Shown here: one piece after another, positions 10,242 to 18,897 of the stretch
Numbering within the stretch: position 1 is the first letter of the stretch
How the letters are laid out: each line of letters starts with the position of its first letter
NCBI GenBank assembly: GCA_016794625.1
Contig: JAEUGY010000054.1
Span: 25,435 to 89,434, forward strand
Direction: 5' to 3'
DNA: 64,000 nt
DNA from: Opitutaceae bacterium
GTDB lineage: Bacteria > Verrucomicrobiota > Verrucomicrobiia > Opitutales > Opitutaceae
Translations under genes and position numbers: made by a program
The notes under the pieces: generated by a model
Databases searched by the model: none
Told to the model about the DNA's origin: nothing
The model's input: only the letters and a program-made list of their open reading frames with translations

Positions 10242-10593
10242 AGGGAACTGATCCGACCCCAAGTCTATCGACGAAGCTGCTTGAAGAAACATCAATCCTG
10301 CGATGCCGCAGACGGTTGACCGTGGTCGGCGGGCCCCAGAGCGCTCACTAAATCGACATAATTATCTACAATAAAACGGTATACAAAACAAAGGAACATG
10401 AGGGAAATGCGCGTCTAAATTCCGCTCACGACCACATGGGAGGATCGGACATTCTCCGCCGGAGTTTCCCCGGTTCGTCCAACTGTCAAGACTCCGTCAA
10501 TTCGCCACTCGAAACCGGGTGATCGCGGTTTTTGGGCTTGTGAATTCCCGGTGCGACTCGTGACTGGAGAGCCCGTCTTTTGCCTTGTTCTGC
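10242..10593. other. 352-bp intergenic region between divergent menD and the Ig/NHL gene, with an AT-rich patch
   Basis: No gene or RNA is recognised. The stretch from about 10345 to 10400 is clearly AT-rich compared with the surrounding DNA, which suits a promoter region shared by the two divergent genes. A weak 6-bp hairpin (AAACCG / CGGTTT, 10512-10531) is followed by a few T residues; it could be a weak attenuator or chance. Confidence 0.5.
10361..10391 (-). promoter_or_regulatory. candidate promoter for menD
   Basis: On the minus strand a TTGTTT (-35-like, 10391-10386) precedes GATAAT (-10-like, 10366-10361) with a 19-bp spacer, longer than the usual 17. It lies in the only AT-rich patch of the gap, about 120 bp upstream of the menD start. 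Consensus-like hexamers are expected by chance in AT-rich DNA, so this is weak. Confidence 0.3.
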
Positions 10594-13500
10594 ATGCTAT
10601 TCTCTTTGATCCCCTCCGCCCGCGTTGGTTTTGGCCATGCCACGGCCAGAACGCTCACGGCAGGCAGGATCTGGACCCCGGTTGTCCGGTTGAACGCCAT
10701 CTGGCTCGCCGTGCTTGGGGGGCTCTTTTTGGTTCCGCACGGAACCGTCCATGGTCAAACCACGGCGAATGCCCCTCAGTTTGCCTCCTCGGTGGGTCAT
10801 CAGATCGTTTCGGCGGGCACCCCTGCCAACTTTTCCGCCGAGGCCGTTGGGGCCGCTCCTTTGGTGTACCAATGGCAGCGGTTCCCGGTAGGTGGTTCGG
10901 GCTGGGTGGCTCTTGTTGGTGGTTCGGGGTCTCCCTATGTCGGAGTCGCCACACCTAGCCTCACGGTACAGGCAACGACGCTCGTCATGTCCGGGGATCA
11001 GTTCCGTTGCGTGGTCACCAGCCCCGCGGGCACCGCGACATCCACCACGGGATTACTCACCGTCGAATTGCCGCGAATCCCACCTCTCATCGTCACTCAG
11101 CCGGCCAGCCAAACGGTAAATGTCGGTCAGTCTGCGACCCTTACCGTGGTGGCCAACGGTTCACCCTCCCCCACCTACCAATGGTATCGTGGCAGCAACC
11201 CCATTTTTGGTGCGACGGGAGCGTCGTTTCGGCTGACATCGGCCCAGATTTCGGACGCCGGTAACTACTTCGTCGAGGTCAGCAACACCTGGGGCACGAT
11301 CATTTCTCAGATCGCGCCGATCGACGTCATCCCTGTCGTCAACGCGGTGGATTCGTTCCACTTCTCCCTTCTGGCCGGACAACCTGGCGCCGCCGGCATG
11401 ATCAATGCGACGGGCAACGCCGCGCTGTTTCGCAGCCCCAACGGCCTGGCGGTGGATGGGGAGGGCAATCTTTTCGTTGCCGATGAGAGCAACCACGTGA
11501 TTCGAAAAATCACTCCGGCGGGCGTGGTCACGACGTTTGCTGGACTCGCTCTCTCCGGAGGTAGTGACAACGGGACGGGAACGCAGGCTCGTTTTCTCTA
11601 TCCCCGGGGCCTGACCATCGACACGGGCGGAACGCTCTACGTCGCCGATACGTTCAACCATACGATTAGGAAAATCTCTCCCGCCGGCGTGGTCACAACC
11701 CTCGCGGGCCGCGCGGGCAATGCGGGTGCCGTTGACGGCAAAGGGCCCGCCGCCAGTTTCAACTATCCTGTCGCTGTCTCCATCGATCCGGCGGGAAATC
11801 TCTACGTGGCCGACCGCTCCAACCACCTTGTCCGCAAGGTGACCCCCGATGGTACGGTTTCCACACTGGCCGGTACCGTGGGCGTGTCTGGGGCCGCGGA
11901 CGGTCTCGGAGCCGCCGCGCGATTCGACAACCCGGCCGGAATTGCCACCGACACCAACGGAACGGTCTACGTATCCGATTCCTACAACCACGCTATCCGT
12001 CGCATTTCTCCCGACGGTTTGGTTTCGACCCTCGCCGGCCTGCCCGGTGTGGGAGGCAGCAATGACGGGACGGGACGCAACGCCCGGTTTCTCTACCCGA
12101 ATGGTTTGGCGAGCGATCGTTACAATAATGTGTATGTCGCGGAAGGCTCCAATTCCACGATTCGCCGCATTTCTCCGACGGGATTGGTTACCACCCTGGG
12201 CGGACAGGCAGGATACCGTGGATACGCGGATGGCACCGGGGCGGAGGCCCGCTTCCACACCCCGATCGCGGTCGCCCTTGACGCCGCAGGGAACCTCTAC
12301 GTCGCTGACAACTTGCAGTTTGTCGTGCGCAAGGGCACCTACACCTCCGCTGCCCAGATTCGCTCTCAGCCGGTCAATCTCACCACCATGGCCACCACGC
12401 CGGTTTCCTTTGAGGTCACCGCCTCCGGCACCGGCCAGCTCTCCTACCAGTGGCAGCGTTTGTCCGCCGGTTCGTCCACCTGGAGCCCTCTCGTGAATGG
12501 AACGACGTTCTCCGGGGTGACAGCCGCCAAGCTGACGGTGCTGGAACCCGTGACCAGCATGAGTGGGGACCAATTCCGTTGCCTCGTGGCCAATGCGCTC
12601 GGAAGTGCGACCTCGGAGCCGGCGAGTCTGTTGGTGACACCTCTCGTCATCGCGCCCGCGATCGTCGCATCCCCCGTTTCCAAGTCCGTCCTGGTCGGTG
12701 ACGTGGTCGCCTTCTCCGTCGTCGCCTCCGGCACCGCGCCGCTGTCCTATCGCTGGTCCGTGCGTTCGGGCGGAGGCGCATGGCGGGACCTCGCTGCCGA
12801 TACCAGCGGTCGCTATGAAGGGGCGACCACCTCCATCTTGGTGGTAAGCCAAACCGTCGTGACCATGAACGGCGACGAATTCCGGTGCACGGTCTCCAAC
12901 GACAAAGGAACGGCGACCAGCGCGTCCGCCGCGCTGACCGTCACGCAGCCAGCGTCCAAACTCTCCAATGTTTCGGTCCGCGCCACGGCCGGATCGGGAG
13001 CCCAGGCGCTCATCGTGGGCGTAGCCGTGGGCGGCGGGAACAAATCACTGCTTGTCCGCGCCACCGGACCAACCCTCGGCCTCTACGGTGTGCCTGGTTT
13101 TCTCCCCGACCCGAAACTCTCGCTCTATAGTTCCGGAGGTGGATTGCTCGCGTTCAATGACGATTGGGGTGGCAGTTCCGTGATCGGCCTGGCCATGTCT
13201 CAGGTGGGGGCGTTCCCCCTGCCAAACGATTCAAAGGATGCCGCACTCCTGACCTTTGTTGAACCGGGCGGCTACACGCTTCATGCCGCCGGAGCGACCG
13301 AGGGCGTAGGCACAACCCTGATCGAAGTCTACGATCTCGACGGAGCATCGTCGGCTTCTCGACTGAGCAATTTGTCCGCCCGGAGCCAGATCGCCTCCGC
13401 CGGCGACTCCCTGATCGTCGGATTCGTGGTAAAAGGGGATGCCCCGCGCGCGCTGCTGATCCGCGGCGTGGGACCCACGCTCACCACCCTCGGACTGACA

Positions 13501-13749
13501 GGAACTCTCTCGGACCCGAAAATTCAGGTATTTTCCAATACAGGCGCGAGCCTCGGCGAAAATGATGACTGGGCCGACAACCCGGCGCTGATTCGCACCT
13601 TTAATCAGGTAGGCGCCTTTCCGCTGGTCGCGGCGAGCAAGGATGCCGCACTGCAGGTCGCCCTCTTGCCCGGGGCCTATACGATTCATATCTCGGGTTC
13701 CGGCGCCGCCACCGGCACGGTGCTCGCGGAAATCTACGAGATTCCGTAG
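10594..13749 (+). CDS. secreted Ig-like / NHL-repeat protein with C-terminal twin repeat
   Basis: Large exported protein (1051 aa). A long N-region leads to a hydrophobic signal segment ending at VPHGTVHGQ near residue 54. Two Ig-like domains follow (about 60-155 and 165-240, with YQW cores and DAGNY/GDQF-type ends). Then come about five NHL repeats (about 255-585), each with a LYVAD-x-x-NH-x-IRKI-like blade and an LAG-x-x-G ending, which should form a beta-propeller. Two more Ig-like domains (about 595-690 and 700-790) precede two copies of a 125-residue module (about 797-920 and 925-1051) sharing LIVG, RATGPTL/RGVGPTL, NDDW, QVGAFPL and SKDAAL. The role is probably surface or extracellular binding. 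An upstream in-frame TTG exists, and a TTG closer to the signal segment could be the real start. Confidence 0.85.
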   Translation: MLFSLIPSARVGFGHATARTLTAGRIWTPVVRLNAIWLAVLGGLFLVPHGTVHGQTTANAPQFASSVGHQIVSAGTPANFSAEAVGAAPLVYQWQRFPVGGSGWVALVGGSGSPYVGVATPSLTVQATTLVMSGDQFRCVVTSPAGTATSTTGLLTVELPRIPPLIVTQPASQTVNVGQSATLTVVANGSPSPTYQWYRGSNPIFGATGASFRLTSAQISDAGNYFVEVSNTWGTIISQIAPIDVIPVVNAVDSFHFSLLAGQPGAAGMINATGNAALFRSPNGLAVDGEGNLFVADESNHVIRKITPAGVVTTFAGLALSGGSDNGTGTQARFLYPRGLTIDTGGTLYVADTFNHTIRKISPAGVVTTLAGRAGNAGAVDGKGPAASFNYPVAVSIDPAGNLYVADRSNHLVRKVTPDGTVSTLAGTVGVSGAADGLGAAARFDNPAGIATDTNGTVYVSDSYNHAIRRISPDGLVSTLAGLPGVGGSNDGTGRNARFLYPNGLASDRYNNVYVAEGSNSTIRRISPTGLVTTLGGQAGYRGYADGTGAEARFHTPIAVALDAAGNLYVADNLQFVVRKGTYTSAAQIRSQPVNLTTMATTPVSFEVTASGTGQLSYQWQRLSAGSSTWSPLVNGTTFSGVTAAKLTVLEPVTSMSGDQFRCLVANALGSATSEPASLLVTPLVIAPAIVASPVSKSVLVGDVVAFSVVASGTAPLSYRWSVRSGGGAWRDLAADTSGRYEGATTSILVVSQTVVTMNGDEFRCTVSNDKGTATSASAALTVTQPASKLSNVSVRATAGSGAQALIVGVAVGGGNKSLLVRATGPTLGLYGVPGFLPDPKLSLYSSGGGLLAFNDDWGGSSVIGLAMSQVGAFPLPNDSKDAALLTFVEPGGYTLHAAGATEGVGTTLIEVYDLDGASSASRLSNLSARSQIASAGDSLIVGFVVKGDAPRALLIRGVGPTLTTLGLTGTLSDPKIQVFSNTGASLGENDDWADNPALIRTFNQVGAFPLVAASKDAALQVALLPGAYTIHISGSGAATGTVLAEIYEIP

Positions 13750-13806
13750 TCCCGGAACAGCCGGTCCTTCACCGGCGCGATGGGGGCCAGCCTGGGTTGC
13801 GTGGGA

Positions 13807-15249
13807 TCAATCCGCGTCGACCCGTCCGCGTCGCAAACCCGCGAGCAAAGCGTCGAATTTTAGCTCGGTCTCCGCGAACTCCTGTTCGGGAGTTGAGCCC
13901 GCGACGATGCCAGCCCCGGCGTAAACCCGCGCATGGCTGCCGTCGATCAGCGCGCTTCGTATTCCAACAAAAAACTCTCCCCCGTCGCGGGCATTCAGCC
14001 AGCCCAGCGCACCCGCATAGAGCCCCCGGGGGAACCCCTCAAGCTCCCGAATCTGGTCCAGCACCGCTTCCCGCGGCGATCCGCCAACGGCAGGGGTGGG
14101 ATGCAACACAGCCAAGGCATCGAGCAGACGTACACCGGAGGGCAATACCGCCTGAATCGGCGTCGACAAATGCTGCACATTGGCCAGCCGCCGCAATCCT
14201 GGCCGAACATTCAGATCTACTTCCACACCCAAGGGCGCAAGGCGGCGGGCAATGGATTCCAGCACCAGACGCTGCTCACGCAGGTCCTTCTCGCTGCGCA
14301 GCAGCGCATGGGCCAGCGCCGCGTCTTCGCTGGCACTGGCTCCTCGCCGGGCCGAACCGGCAAGAGCCTCTGTCTCCAGTCTTCCACGACTGACGCGCAC
14401 AAGCCGTTCGGGACTGGCCCCGATGAAACTGCGCCCACGTCCGTCCCCGATGGAAAAGGAGTAACAGGCGGGAAACCTCTGCCGCAGGTCATTGAGCACG
14501 CGCAGCGGATGCAGCGCATGCTGAAGCGACAGGTCCTTGGCCCGGGCCAGCACGATCTTCTGAAAGTCGCCGCGCTCGATGCGCCGGAGCGCATCGGCCA
14601 CCGCGACGGGATAGTTGCCGATCTCCTTCGCGGAAATGGTCCCACCAGACGTGTCCGGCGCCGATGCCACCGTCGATACCCGCTTGTAGGTGAATTCCGA
14701 AAAGGTGCGATGGGCGCGCCACACCCGCTCCGTGAGCGCCGCAAGGTCGACATCGGGAGCCACGACCACATTAGCCACGGCCGTGGTCAGGTCTCCCGCA
14801 CGCGCCACCTGCCACCGGGGAACAAAGACACGTGCCGAAGGAAACACCTCTCCTGGCTCAACGGCGTCGAGGAACGTGAAACTGGTAAAAAAGTGAGGTC
14901 CACCAAAGGGCGCCTCCAACGATCCCACCGCCACGGTGTGCCGCAGCGTCTCATCGACCCAGGCCTGCACCGCCGCGAAACGACCGGGGCCACTCGCTTC
15001 AAACGCCAGCACGGCTTCCGCCCCGGCCAGTGCGGTCTCCAGCTTGGGATGCTCGGCAAAAAAATGCAGTTCCGCCGGTTCGTAGATCGACTCCAGCACC
15101 GCGAGCGGATCGAGCGCATCCACCGCCACCGTGATGCTGGCCAGCTTGGCCCGCCCATCGGCACGGGCGGCTGCGCGACAATGACCGAAGAACGCCGCCA
15201 GCGACTCCAGCGACGCGTTCTCCGTGGGATTGAGCGGAAGGATGGTCAC
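13807..15249 (-). CDS. menF: isochorismate synthase
   Basis: Chorismate-utilising enzyme (480 aa) that isomerises chorismate to isochorismate, the entry step to menaquinone. The C-terminal catalytic half shows the family pattern: FQKIVLARAKDL, SFIGASPERLV, ALAGSARRG, HLSTPIQA and LHPTPAVGG, then GFPRGLYAGALG and the final VYAGAGIVAGSTPEQEF. The N-terminal half is less conserved, as usual. I chose the GTG at 15249 because it overlaps the metG stop as GTGA, giving a plausible length; the frame stays open further into metG but that part is shadow. Aminobenzoate or salicylate synthases are related, but menB and menD nearby favour MenF. Confidence 0.9.
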   Translation of the reverse strand: MTILPLNPTENASLESLAAFFGHCRAAARADGRAKLASITVAVDALDPLAVLESIYEPAELHFFAEHPKLETALAGAEAVLAFEASGPGRFAAVQAWVDETLRHTVAVGSLEAPFGGPHFFTSFTFLDAVEPGEVFPSARVFVPRWQVARAGDLTTAVANVVVAPDVDLAALTERVWRAHRTFSEFTYKRVSTVASAPDTSGGTISAKEIGNYPVAVADALRRIERGDFQKIVLARAKDLSLQHALHPLRVLNDLRQRFPACYSFSIGDGRGRSFIGASPERLVRVSRGRLETEALAGSARRGASASEDAALAHALLRSEKDLREQRLVLESIARRLAPLGVEVDLNVRPGLRRLANVQHLSTPIQAVLPSGVRLLDALAVLHPTPAVGGSPREAVLDQIRELEGFPRGLYAGALGWLNARDGGEFFVGIRSALIDGSHARVYAGAGIVAGSTPEQEFAETELKFDALLAGLRRGRVDAD

Positions 15250-16766
15250 GCCGTCGGACGTGGAAAGAGGATCGCGGTCGCCGCCACTTTGCAGCCGGTC
15301 AGCCGATTGCTCCAAACCAATTCCTCCGCCCAGACTGCGCCGGGGGTATAGCCAAGCACCCCGTGAATCTTTCGCGTGGTCCCCGGCATGACGGCGGCCA
15401 GCAACGTGACTCCCAAACGCAGGGCCTCCGCCATGGTCGCCAACGACGTCTTCAACAAGGCCTGGTCCTTCGGGTCTGAGGACTTGCCCAGCTTCCACGG
15501 CGCGCGCAATTCGATGTACGCATTCGTTGCGGTGATGAAGGCGAAAGTCCGCTCCAGTGCCACATGGAACTGGAAGGACTCATGCAGCGCCACCGCCTCA
15601 TCACGCGTCTTCACCCAGAGTGCTCGCAAGTCTGCCTCGGGCGCTTCCTCCACTTCCACACCGGGCACGGTAGCCCCGGCGAAGCGATTGGTCATGTTGA
15701 GCGTCCGGTTGACCAGGTTGCCCAAATTGTTGGCCAGCTCGTTCGTGTACCGGGCCAGAAACTGCGCCTGCGAAAAATCGCTATCCTGCCCGACGCTCAT
15801 CTCTCGAATGAGGAAATACCGCAAGGCGTCGACGCCGTAGGTGTCGCAGTAATTGCCTGCATCGATGAAGTTGCCCGTGCTCTTCGACATCTTGGTACCG
15901 TTGATCGACCACCAACCGTGAGCCAGGAGCGACCGCGGCAACGGCAGTCCGGCAGCCTGCAGCATGATGGGCCAATACACGGCATGCGGCGGCACCAGGA
16001 TGTCCTTGCCGATCACATGGAAGGTCGCAGGCCAGATGTCCGGCTTGTCCGCGACCGCGGAGTAGTAATTCAACAGCGCGTCGAACCAGACGTAAGTCAC
16101 GAATTTCTCGTCGAACGGCAACGGTATACCCCACTCCAGTCGTTCCCGGGGACGCGAGATGCACAGGTCGTTCAGCGGTTCTTTCAGAAATTCCAACACC
16201 TGTTTCGCGCGATAGCGCGGGATAATGAAATCCTCGTGAGTGCGAATGTGCTCCACCAGCCATTCCTGATACGCCTTCAGCTTGAAGAAGTAATTCGTCT
16301 CGGTGATTTCAGTGACTTCACCAAAAATCTCCGGCCAGCTCCCATCCGGATTGCGATCCTTGTCCTGCAAGAATTGCTCCTGCCGGGTGGAGTAGAAGCC
16401 CTTGTAGTCCGCCTGGTAGATCTCCCCTTTGTCGAAAAGCTGCTGGAGAATCCGACGAACCACCCGCTTGTGACGCTCCTCGGTGGTGCGAATAAAATCG
16501 TCGTTCGAGATTTCAAGCTTGGTACACAGAACCCGGAACTCGTTGCTGACGCTGTCGACAAAGGTCTGAGGATCGACCCCATGCTTGCGCGCGCTCTGCT
16601 GGACCTTCTGCCCATGCTCGTCCGTGCCCGTCAAAAACCAGACCTTATCCCCCATCAACCGACGGAAACGGGCAATCACGTCCGAGAGCACCTTCTCGTA
16701 AGCGTGCCCCAAGTGGGGTGAACCATTCACATAGTCGATCGCTGTGGTGAGGTAGAACGTCTTCAT
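15246..16766 (-). CDS. metG: methionyl-tRNA synthetase
   Basis: Class I aminoacyl-tRNA synthetase (506 aa) that charges tRNA-Met. The HIGH-type motif is HLGH at residues 18-21 and the KMSKS loop is intact near residue 300 (GTKMSKSTGN). The protein ends after the anticodon-binding helical domain; the C-terminal tRNA-binding dimerisation domain found in E. coli MetG is absent, a common short form. The zinc-knuckle insertion also looks reduced, without clear paired cysteines. Its stop overlaps the menF start by four bases, so it is the upstream member of a two-gene unit. Confidence 0.95.
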   Translation of the reverse strand: MKTFYLTTAIDYVNGSPHLGHAYEKVLSDVIARFRRLMGDKVWFLTGTDEHGQKVQQSARKHGVDPQTFVDSVSNEFRVLCTKLEISNDDFIRTTEERHKRVVRRILQQLFDKGEIYQADYKGFYSTRQEQFLQDKDRNPDGSWPEIFGEVTEITETNYFFKLKAYQEWLVEHIRTHEDFIIPRYRAKQVLEFLKEPLNDLCISRPRERLEWGIPLPFDEKFVTYVWFDALLNYYSAVADKPDIWPATFHVIGKDILVPPHAVYWPIMLQAAGLPLPRSLLAHGWWSINGTKMSKSTGNFIDAGNYCDTYGVDALRYFLIREMSVGQDSDFSQAQFLARYTNELANNLGNLVNRTLNMTNRFAGATVPGVEVEEAPEADLRALWVKTRDEAVALHESFQFHVALERTFAFITATNAYIELRAPWKLGKSSDPKDQALLKTSLATMAEALRLGVTLLAAVMPGTTRKIHGVLGYTPGAVWAEELVWSNRLTGCKVAATAILFPRPTA

Positions 16767-16907
16767 CAACTTAGCCTGCGAAGAGAAGCCAGCCCGACCC
16801 CAATGTCGAAGATTTTGCTAAAAAGTGCGGCTTCAGGCTTTGCCGTTGCGTCCCGATATGGGGAAACCACCGTCCACGTGTCACTCAGACGCAATTAGAA
16901 GATCCCC

Positions 16908-17708
16908 GTGTCCCGGACCGCTGCAGAGCTCCTCCCTCCCACCGACTCGGCCCTGAAGGGCCCCGTCCAGGCTTTGGCGCAGACTACAGCAACCTTAAAT
17001 CAAACAAAGGCTTCCGTGAGCACCGAACCCCCGGAATTGGTCGTCGTGGTGCCCGTCTATAACGAAGAGTCGGCCATCGTGGGGGTGCTCGAGGAATGGC
17101 GGACGGAGTTGTCCAAGGTGGTTCCGCACTATCAGATTCTGGTCATCAATGATGGCTCCAAGGATGGCACGTTGAAGGCCCTGTCGGCTTTGAACTGGCC
17201 GGAACTTCGCATTCACACCCACTCCAATCGCGGACATGGGCAGAGCTGTCTGGTCGGCTACCAGGAGGCGCAGCGCATCGGAGCGCCCTACGTTTTCCAA
17301 ATCGACTCCGACGGCCAATGCGATCCGATTGCGTTCAGGTCGGTTTGGGAACGGCGCAAGGACGCGCCTGCGGTTTATGGTCGCCGCATGACCCGCGATG
17401 ACGGATTCAGCCGGCGGTTGGTCACCCGGGTTCTGCGCTGGTCGCTCAAGGCGACGCAACGGACGCGGCTGAACGATACCAACGTACCCTACCGTCTCTA
17501 CCATACTTCGGTGGCGGCAGACGCTGCTCGCCAGATCCCGGCGACCTTCGATCTGGCCAACATCGGACTCGCTTTACGTCTTGAGCCCCTCGGATTTGTC
17601 GAGGTGCCCATTCATTTTCGCGATCGCGTGGGCGGGCACGCCTCCGTGCGCTATTGGGGCTTTGTGCGCAAGGGACGCCGGCTCTTCCAGGATCTCAGGT
17701 CGCTCTAG
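16908..17708 (+). CDS. family 2 glycosyltransferase
   Basis: GT-A fold glycosyltransferase (266 aa) resembling the dolichyl/polyprenyl-phosphate hexose synthases. The core begins LVVVVPVYNEES, followed by VINDGSKDGT and the acidic QIDSDGQCDP metal-binding stretch. No transmembrane helices are evident. The chosen GTG gives a non-conserved 40-residue lead; a second GTG at 17016, preceded by AAAGG, may be the true start. It ends 3 bp before glf, so the pair is probably co-transcribed and involved in cell-surface glycan synthesis. Confidence 0.8.
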   Translation: MSRTAAELLPPTDSALKGPVQALAQTTATLNQTKASVSTEPPELVVVVPVYNEESAIVGVLEEWRTELSKVVPHYQILVINDGSKDGTLKALSALNWPELRIHTHSNRGHGQSCLVGYQEAQRIGAPYVFQIDSDGQCDPIAFRSVWERRKDAPAVYGRRMTRDDGFSRRLVTRVLRWSLKATQRTRLNDTNVPYRLYHTSVAADAARQIPATFDLANIGLALRLEPLGFVEVPIHFRDRVGGHASVRYWGFVRKGRRLFQDLRSL

Positions 17709-17711
17709 CCC

Positions 17712-18896
17712 ATGTCCAACACCTACGACTACGTGATTGTTGGAGCGGGCTTTTCGGGACTCGTGCTGGCCGAGCGGCTGGGATCGAAAGGGCACCGCTG
17801 CCTGGTCATCGAGAAACGCGACCACATTGGTGGCAACTGTCACGATCGCACGGACCGGAACGGACTCCTGTACCACGTTTACGGCCCCCACTACTTTCGC
17901 ACCAATTCGGAACAGGTCCGGACCTACCTTTCCCGCTTCACGGAATGGCGGGAAGTGCAGTACCGGGCGCAGGTCTTCACACGCAATCGCTTCTGGAGCT
18001 TCCCGGTCAACCTTGCCACGTATCGCCAGTTGAGTGACAACGCGCAGGCGACCGAGTCGGACTTCAAGCGCTACCTGGCGGAAAATGTCGTTCCCATCGC
18101 TTCTCCGGCCAATTCCAAGGAGGCGATTCTCGCCTCGGTCGGCGAGGAGCTCTACGACCTGTTCTTCAAGGGATACACCTCCAAGCAGTGGGGTCGGCCC
18201 GCCGAGGCGCTCGATCCTTCGGTTTGCCGGCGCATCCCTTGGCGGAGCACCGTCGACGAACGTTACTTTCTCGACGAATTCCAGGCGTTGCCGAAACACG
18301 GTTATCACACGCTTTTCGATCGTCTTTTCGACGCTTCGGGCGCCGACCTGCGACTGGAGACGGACTACCGTGAAATTCTGCCCTACCTTCGGTTCCGTCA
18401 CTTGATCTACACCGGACCGATCGACGAGTATTTTGGCCACTGTTACGGCCATCTGCCCTACCGCACCGTCCGTTTTGAGCTGGAAGAACGCTCCGTCCGC
18501 CACACGGCCAACGGATTCCTGCAGCCCGCCCTGCAGATCAACTATCCAGGTTCCGAACCCTTCACCCGCACCGTGGAGCTCAAGCACATCACCGGTCAGG
18601 TGAGCGCCTACTCCAACCTGGTTCGAGAATTCTCCGAGGAGTACCGCGCCGGGAAGAACGATCCCTATTACCCGGTGCCTGGACAGGAGAGCGCCGCTTT
18701 GATCGAACGGTACCGCGAACTCACAGTCAGGGAAACCGGCGTGACCTTCATCGGGCGCCTTGCGCAGTACCGCTACCTCAACATGGATCAAATCGTCGGC
18801 GCCGCGCTGCACACCTTCGACAAGTTGGAAGCAGCTCCCCCGACGCCCGGACTGGTCACTCCCATGCGGAACATCGCACGGGTGCAGGTCGCCTGA
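17712..18896 (+). CDS. glf: UDP-galactopyranose mutase
   Basis: FAD-dependent mutase (394 aa) converting UDP-galactopyranose to UDP-galactofuranose for surface polysaccharide. The N-terminal Rossmann motif VGAGFSGLVLAERL, the conserved KRDHIGGNCHD, YGPHYFRTN, and the C-terminal YPVP / FIGRLAQYRYLNMDQ region are all typical of Glf. The preceding glycosyltransferase may use the nucleotide sugar or act in the same glycan. It is tail-to-tail with the MATE gene, 1 bp apart. Confidence 0.93.
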   Translation: MSNTYDYVIVGAGFSGLVLAERLGSKGHRCLVIEKRDHIGGNCHDRTDRNGLLYHVYGPHYFRTNSEQVRTYLSRFTEWREVQYRAQVFTRNRFWSFPVNLATYRQLSDNAQATESDFKRYLAENVVPIASPANSKEAILASVGEELYDLFFKGYTSKQWGRPAEALDPSVCRRIPWRSTVDERYFLDEFQALPKHGYHTLFDRLFDASGADLRLETDYREILPYLRFRHLIYTGPIDEYFGHCYGHLPYRTVRFELEERSVRHTANGFLQPALQINYPGSEPFTRTVELKHITGQVSAYSNLVREFSEEYRAGKNDPYYPVPGQESAALIERYRELTVRETGVTFIGRLAQYRYLNMDQIVGAALHTFDKLEAAPPTPGLVTPMRNIARVQVA

Positions 18897-18897
18897 A

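Noticed and set aside
11161..12852. 563-codon antisense frame under the Ig/NHL protein
   Set aside because: The translation is low in hydrophobic order and mirrors the repeat DNA of the real gene; no start context or family is seen.
13760..13776. Hairpin GCCGGT-CCTTC-ACCGGC after the Ig/NHL gene
   Set aside because: A six-bp stem without a T tract; common by chance in GC-rich DNA.
13933..15351. 472-codon plus-strand frame under menF
   Set aside because: Antisense to a well-supported menF; the composition is Arg/Gln/His-rich without motifs.
15250..15498. 83-codon upstream extension of menF
   Set aside because: It lies inside metG in another frame and has no MenF similarity; the GTGA overlap gives a better start.
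17574..18812. 412-codon minus-strand frame under glf
   Set aside because: Antisense to UDP-galactopyranose mutase, whose FAD motif and family residues are clear.
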